9,276 nucleotides of DNA from DAOTEJ01 sp035454085 (lineage in GTDB: Bacteria; Pseudomonadota; Gammaproteobacteria; Burkholderiales; Burkholderiaceae_F), in assembly GCA_035454085.1 (NCBI GenBank), contig DAOTEJ010000091.1, forward strand, positions 1 to 9,276, read 5' to 3'. Every line of letters starts with the position of its first letter. The first letter of the stretch is position 1. This document shows, in pieces, positions 5,861 through 9,276 of this stretch. Below the pieces are notes generated by a model. That model was not told the DNA's origin, ran no database searches, and saw only the letters and a program-made list of their open reading frames with translations. The translations under genes and the position numbers were made by a program.

Positions 5861-6775
5861 ATGCGTCTGATCACCGCGGCCGAGTCGCGGCCGGCCCTGG
5901 GAATGCGCGAGGCCATCGCCGCCGTGCGCGCGGCTTTCGAGCAGATGGGCCAGGGCGCCGGCGCGGTGCTCGCGCCGGGCGGCGTGGGCACGGCGGATTC
6001 GACGCACTCCCTGAGCGTGGCCGGCGCCTTGCTGCCCGCCCAGGGCGTGGCCGGGGTGAGCGTGGCGGCCGGCGCCTCAGGCGCCCCGCGGCACAGCGTG
6101 CTGCTCAGCGCGCTGCCCTCGGGCGAGCCGCTGGCGCTGATCGAGGCCGAGGTGATCGCGCGCCTGGCCATGGCGGCAACCGTCGCGGTCGCGGCCAAGC
6201 GCCTGGCGCGGCGCGACGCGCGCGTGCTCGCCCTGCTCGGCGCAAACGAGGCCGCGCACCTGCACGCCGATGCGCTGCTGCTCGCCCATCCGCTGCAGAC
6301 CGTCCTGGTCGCGGCCGAGCGCGGCGCGCCGGAGCTTGCCGCGCGCATCGCCACCGAGTTTGGCGTCAACGCGCGGGCGGTCGACGCGGCCGCCGCCGTG
6401 TCGCAGGCCGACATCGTCGTGAGCTGCGCCCCCGCACGCGAGCCGCTGTTCGACGGCAGCCGGCTCGAGCCCGGCGCCTTCGTGGCGGCGGTGGGCGACG
6501 CGGGGCCCGAGACGCGCGAGCTCGACGACGCGGTGCTGGCCCGCGCCGACCTGATCGCCGTGGAGTGGCTGCCCGCGGCCCAGGCGCGCGCCGGCGAGTT
6601 CGCTCGCGCCGCGCGCGGCGTGCTCGAGTCCACCCGCATCGTCGAGCTGGGCCGCCTGCTGATCGGTGCCGTGCCCTACGTGCGGCGCGCGCACGACGTC
6701 ACGGTCTTCCGGGGCCTGGGCGTGGGGCTGGCCGAAGTCGCGCTGGCGCACCTGGTGTGGCAGCGAGTGCGCTGA
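5861..6775 (+). CDS. Ornithine cyclodeaminase / mu-crystallin family protein, active site degenerate
   Basis: 304 residues from ATG 5861, with a strong ribosome site (AGGAGGGG, 5851-5858). The family includes ornithine cyclodeaminase, pyrroline-2-carboxylate reductase, archaeal alanine dehydrogenase and mu-crystallin, NAD(P)-dependent enzymes or binding proteins. Membership rests on the overall pattern: SGEPLALIEAEVIARLAMAA (family form: tGeplalldg..lTalRTaA), a nucleotide-binding loop area LALLGANEAAHLHADAL (123-139; usually GtGxQA), ADIVVSCAP, and AVGDAGPETRELDD (usually GadxpxkrELd). Key residues are altered. The active-site Lys expected in the AGVSVAAG stretch (64-71) is absent, the RT pair reads AM (103-104), and the glycine loop is GANEAA. 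It may be a non-catalytic or re-purposed member, so no substrate is assigned. It is first in a plus-strand operon with a SRAP gene 10 bases downstream, and divergent from nasT. Confidence 0.8.
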   Translation: MRLITAAESRPALGMREAIAAVRAAFEQMGQGAGAVLAPGGVGTADSTHSLSVAGALLPAQGVAGVSVAAGASGAPRHSVLLSALPSGEPLALIEAEVIARLAMAATVAVAAKRLARRDARVLALLGANEAAHLHADALLLAHPLQTVLVAAERGAPELAARIATEFGVNARAVDAAAAVSQADIVVSCAPAREPLFDGSRLEPGAFVAAVGDAGPETRELDDAVLARADLIAVEWLPAAQARAGEFARAARGVLESTRIVELGRLLIGAVPYVRRAHDVTVFRGLGVGLAEVALAHLVWQRVR

Positions 6776-6785
6776 GGCACGCGGC

Positions 6786-7397
6786 ATGTGCGGACGCTAC
6801 GACCTGTCGAGCACCCCCGCGGCGATCCGCGCGCGCTTCAAGGTGCCCGAGGTGCCCGAGTTCGCGCCCAACCCCGACCTGCGCCCCACCGAGCTCGCAC
6901 CCATCGTGCGCGTGTCGCGCGACGGCGTGCGCGAGTGCGTGCTGGCGCGCTGGGGGCTGGTGCCCGCCTGGGCCAAGGACCTTGCCTACGGCAGCCGCTG
7001 CTTCAACGCGCGCGCCGAGACCGCCGCCACCCTGCCCAGCTTTCGCGGCGCGTTCCGCAAGCGCCGCTGCCTGGTGCCGGTGGACGCCTTCTACGAATGG
7101 ACCGGCGAGCGCGGCCACAAGACCAAGTGGCGCATCGCCTGCGACGAGCCCGCGCCCTTCGCCCTGGCCGGGCTGTGGGAGTGGTGGCGCGACCCCGAGG
7201 CACCGGAGGCGCCCGCGGTCGAGACCTACACCATCCTCACCACCGCGGCGAACTCCGCCATCGCCCCGCTGCACGAGCGCATGCCGGTGATCGTGCCCCT
7301 CGAGCGCCATGCCGAGTGGCTGAGCACCACGGGCGACGACGCGGGGCTGCTCGCCGGTCTGGACGCCGAGCGCGTGCGCATCACCGGCCCGGTGTGA
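6786..7397 (+). CDS. SRAP domain protein (HMCES/YedK-like abasic-site DNA-protein crosslinker)
   Basis: 203 residues, close to the usual length of bacterial YedK (about 220). SRAP proteins covalently trap abasic sites in single-stranded DNA through the N-terminal Cys and protect them during replication. All hallmark residues are seen: Cys2 in MCGRYDL, exposed after Met removal; the NARAET motif (74-79); RCLVPVDAFYEW with the catalytic Glu104; and LHERMPVIV with His163. ARWGLVPAWAKD is also typical. The start is fixed by the need for Met-Cys-Gly-Arg. A weak GAGG ribosome site overlaps the stop of the preceding gene, 8 bases upstream. It sits in an operon with the cyclodeaminase-like gene upstream and an overlapping small gene downstream; no functional link between the three is obvious. 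Confidence 0.95.
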   Translation: MCGRYDLSSTPAAIRARFKVPEVPEFAPNPDLRPTELAPIVRVSRDGVRECVLARWGLVPAWAKDLAYGSRCFNARAETAATLPSFRGAFRKRRCLVPVDAFYEWTGERGHKTKWRIACDEPAPFALAGLWEWWRDPEAPEAPAVETYTILTTAANSAIAPLHERMPVIVPLERHAEWLSTTGDDAGLLAGLDAERVRITGPV

Positions 7398-7825
7398 GCG
7401 CGCGGCGCGCGCTCGCCCTGCTCGCGCTCGCGGGCGCCGCCTGGGCGCAGGGGGCACCCGCTCCCGAGCCGCGCATCGACACGCGTCTGGATGCCGCCAC
7501 GGTGCGCGACTGCGGCTCGGCCGTGGTGCAACGCTGCGAGGCGCCCGCACCCGCGCCGCCCGAGGCGCGCGAGGTCGAGGCGCGCCGCAGCGGCGAGGCG
7601 CAGTCCCTGGAGCGGGCGATCGTCGAGGGCGAGCGCCTGCGCGGACCGCAAGTCGAGCGCCTGCTGGCCGAGCGCCTGGGCGAAGGCATCGTCAAGCCGG
7701 GCGACACGCGTGAAGTCCTGGGCAACGACGGCAGCCGCTGCACCTGCATGCGGCGCTGCCCCCCGCCGCCCTTCGCCTGCTGCAATTGCTCGGCGCCCCC
7801 CGACCGGCCCACGCGCACCTTTTGA
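7394..7825 (+). CDS. Small exported cysteine-rich protein, unknown function
   Basis: 143 residues from GTG 7394, which overlaps the SRAP stop (GTGA), so translation is probably coupled. The N-terminus is a short Sec signal peptide (two Arg, hydrophobic core ALALLALAGAAWA, likely cleavage after AWA at residue 18). The mature protein has C40 and C48, an Arg/Glu-rich, probably helical middle (about 55-100), and a C-terminal cluster C-T-C-M-R-R-C-P4-F-A-C-C-N-C (residues 116-132). With 8 Cys in total it could be disulfide-bonded in the periplasm or bind a metal or cofactor; neither is shown. I do not recognise the family. The GTG start, coupling, signal peptide and fitting GC-rich codon use support a real gene. 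Confidence 0.72.
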   Translation: MSARRALALLALAGAAWAQGAPAPEPRIDTRLDAATVRDCGSAVVQRCEAPAPAPPEAREVEARRSGEAQSLERAIVEGERLRGPQVERLLAERLGEGIVKPGDTREVLGNDGSRCTCMRRCPPPPFACCNCSAPPDRPTRTF

Positions 7826-7842
7826 GGCAGTGCGCACGAGCA

Positions 7843-7882
7843 CGGGCTCAACCGGCCGCGGGCGACGCCGGTGACGAGCCCG
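7843..7882. terminator. Hairpin between convergent genes, possible bidirectional terminator
   Basis: CGGGCTC (7843-7849) pairs with GAGCCCG (7876-7882), and inside it ACCGGC (7851-7856) pairs with GCCGGT (7867-7872). It lies between a plus-strand stop (7825) and a minus-strand stop (7895), where a shared terminator would be expected. There is no T-tract on either side, so its function is inferred from position and pairing only. Confidence 0.4.
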
Positions 7883-7894
7883 GGCAAGCGTCGG

Positions 7895-8317
7895 CTACGC
7901 GAGCCAGGCCCGGGCGTGGGCACGCCGCGCGAACAACAAGAGCGCGACCGCGATGACGAGCACCAGGCTCTGGAGCACCAGGGGCGTGATGTCTCCTGTC
8001 TTGGCGGCACGGGCCACCACGAAGATGCCCAGGTCCTGGATCACGACGCCGGCGAGCGACAGACCCAGGAGCAGGGTGGCCCAGCGCTTGCGCATCAGCA
8101 GCAGCAGGCAGCCAAGCGTGCCGGCCGCCACCGCGACGACGCTGCCGATCACGGACCAGAGCGGCCGGGCGGCGTACACCGCCTGCTGCTCTGGCGGGAG
8201 TGCAGCGATGTCGGCCGCGGATAGCTGAAGGTCGGCCACCACGGCCAGCAGACCGGCGACGTTCCAGAGCAGGGCAAGGACGGCGACGATGTAGAACCAG
8301 ATCGGGGGCTTGTTCAT
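7895..8317 (-). CDS. Small four-helix integral membrane protein, unknown function
   Basis: 140 residues. Four hydrophobic segments are visible: WFYIVAVLALLWNVAGLLAV (near residue 7), LWSVIGSVVAVAAGTLGCLLLLM, WATLLLGLSLAGVVIQDLGIFVV and LVLQSLVLVIAVALLLFA, followed by a positive tail (RRAHARAWLA). The NKPPIWFY opening and the conserved loop with LPPEQQAVYAARP recall a proteobacterial family of small membrane proteins sometimes labelled sugar transporter in databases; I see nothing that supports a transport role. The ATG at 8317 has only a weak purine-rich ribosome site. It lies 46 bases downstream of the VOC gene and is probably co-transcribed with it. Confidence 0.8.
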   Translation of the reverse strand: MNKPPIWFYIVAVLALLWNVAGLLAVVADLQLSAADIAALPPEQQAVYAARPLWSVIGSVVAVAAGTLGCLLLLMRKRWATLLLGLSLAGVVIQDLGIFVVARAAKTGDITPLVLQSLVLVIAVALLLFARRAHARAWLA

Positions 8318-8363
8318 GGAGCGCTCTCGGTGTGTGGGGGGCACGCGCAGCGGCGCGCGACAC

Positions 8364-8756
8364 TCAGCCTGGGCGGTGCAGCGCGCAGAGCTTGTTGCCG
8401 TCGGGATCGCGCACATAGGCCAGGTGCATGGCTCCGGGCGTGCTTTCCCTCGGGCCTGGCGGGTCTTCAATGGAGACGCCGCCATGGGCAAGCGCCACGT
8501 CGTGGAACTCGCGAACCTGCTCGGGCGAACTGCACCTGAAGCCGATCGTGCCGCCGTTTGCAGAGGTGGCAGGCTCGCCATTGATGGGCTCGGTCACGCA
8601 GAACGTGGCGCCGTCGTGGCGATAGAACAGTCGCACGTGTCCTGTCTTGGCTGCATTGCGAATCGGCTCACCGACGCCCAGAACGCCCAGGACGGCGTCG
8701 TAGAAGCGCTTGGCGCGCTCGATGTCGTTGGTCCCGACCATCACATGGCTGAACAT
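8364..8756 (-). CDS. VOC (glyoxalase/bleomycin-resistance) family protein
   Basis: 130 residues, one vicinal-oxygen-chelate unit of two beta-alpha-beta-beta-beta modules. The first module opens MFSHVMVGTNDIERAKRFYD (His4 is a possible metal ligand). The second ends in LAYVRDPDGNKLCALHR, the usual C-terminal signature of this subgroup. ATG 8756 is supported by AGGAG 7 bases upstream and by the family N-terminus. Members can be lyases, dioxygenases or drug-binding proteins; at the usual last ligand position the sequence has Cys/Ala rather than Glu, so a glyoxalase I activity should not be assumed. It is followed by the four-helix membrane protein on the same strand and preceded by the MAPEG gene 154 bases upstream. 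Confidence 0.9.
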   Translation of the reverse strand: MFSHVMVGTNDIERAKRFYDAVLGVLGVGEPIRNAAKTGHVRLFYRHDGATFCVTEPINGEPATSANGGTIGFRCSSPEQVREFHDVALAHGGVSIEDPPGPRESTPGAMHLAYVRDPDGNKLCALHRPG

Positions 8757-8910
8757 CGCTTGTCTCCTGGGTCCGTGGGTGAGGGTCTCGATTCTGCCTT
8801 GGGCAAGCGAGGCTCTGGGCCTGGCGTCGTCCGAGGATCTGGCTAGGCGGCGGCCCGCGGCGCGGGCGTAGTCCTGCACGCGAGCTGCTCGCCAGGCCCT
8901 GGCTCGGGCT

Positions 8911-9276
8911 TCATCGCCAGGCTGCGACGGCCAGCAGATAGCCCGCGCAGGTCAAGAGCACCGTGAATGTGGTGGCCATGCCAAAGACCCTGAACCTGAA
9001 GTTCTCGGGGTGCTGGCTCACGCCGTATGCGTGCGAAAGTCGCGCGACCAGTAGCGCTGCTCCGAGGGCGTGGACGAACCAAGAACTGCTCGTCGAGGTC
9101 TCGACCAGGAAGATGAGTATCAAGGCCAGCGGCACGTATTCCGCGAAGTTGGCGTGGACACGCATCGCCCTGAGCATGCGCGGGTCGTCCGCGTGACCCA
9201 GCCCGATCCTCAAGGCGCGACGAAGTCGGATGGTCCGGACGCTGAGATAGACGAACAGGATCGCCAGCAGCGACGC
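8911..9276 (-). CDS. MAPEG family membrane protein, N-terminus off the right edge
   Basis: 121 residues are readable before the TGA at 8913-8911, with the frame open to the window edge. The layout is that of MAPEG proteins (membrane-associated proteins in eicosanoid and glutathione metabolism): a first helix ending LLAILFVYLSVRTIRLRR, then RAMRVHANFAEYVPLALILI with the family's Asn/Glu pair, then WFVHALGAALLVARLSHAYG and a last helix TTFTVLLTCAGYLLAV. The family is about 130 residues, so only about 10 are missing. An internal TTG/ATG start would cut off helix 1 and is unlikely. Bacterial members are poorly characterised; glutathione-dependent activity is possible but not shown. Confidence 0.9.
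   Translation of the reverse strand, partial: ASLLAILFVYLSVRTIRLRRALRIGLGHADDPRMLRAMRVHANFAEYVPLALILIFLVETSTSSSWFVHALGAALLVARLSHAYGVSQHPENFRFRVFGMATTFTVLLTCAGYLLAVAAWR

Noticed and set aside
8891..8903. Palindrome GCCAGGCCCTGGC just past the MAPEG stop, as a terminator
   Set aside because: Short, no usable loop and no T-tract on the minus strand; such palindromes are common in this base composition.
8757..8910. Promoter for the VOC gene in the 154-base gap after the MAPEG gene
   Set aside because: Only a poor TTGCCC-type -35 without a convincing -10; nothing distinguishes it from background.

Overview
This 9.3 kb window is very GC-rich (about 70 % by eye) with dense, mostly operonic genes. 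The gene content (ANTAR regulator, Nrt-type ABC transporter and assimilatory nitrite reductase in one block) suggests a betaproteobacterium, most likely Burkholderiales. That placement is inferred from protein flavour and gene order, not from a marker gene.

Left half, minus strand (about 5800 down to 1): a nitrate/nitrite assimilation locus, read as nasT - long leader - nrtA - nrtB - nrtD - nirB. NrtA (Tat-exported binding protein), NrtB (permease) and NrtD (ATPase) would import nitrate. NirB, cut at both ends, is the large subunit of the NADH-dependent nitrite reductase that makes ammonium. The nrtA-nrtB and nrtB-nrtD junctions are 10 and 7 bases, with ribosome sites touching the upstream stop codons. 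A run of exactly 100 Ns (1788-1887) hides the nrtD/nirB junction.

The most informative stretch is the 281-base region between nasT and nrtA. On the minus strand it holds, in order: two NtrC-like dyads 21 bp apart; a sigma-54 -24/-12 promoter; a hairpin with hexaloop AACGGC starting at the predicted transcript 5' end; a GC-rich middle hairpin; a second small hairpin with hexaloop AAAGGC; and a strong intrinsic terminator whose 5' arm overlaps that second hairpin. This fits two-layer control: NtrC/sigma-54 initiation under nitrogen limitation, then NasT-dependent antitermination. nasT has its own perfect sigma-54 promoter in the divergent gap. Its receiver domain has Gly where the phosphorylated Asp normally sits, in line with phosphorylation-independent control.

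Right half: a plus-strand operon (5861-7825) of an ornithine-cyclodeaminase-family protein lacking the expected active-site residues, a SRAP/HMCES (YedK-like) abasic-site protein, and a small exported cysteine-rich protein of unknown function whose start overlaps the SRAP stop. It converges, across a hairpin, on a minus-strand group: a MAPEG-family membrane protein (cut by the right edge), a VOC-family protein and a small four-helix membrane protein. This right half looks like ordinary accessory and housekeeping genes. I see no mobile element, CRISPR array, tRNA or rRNA.
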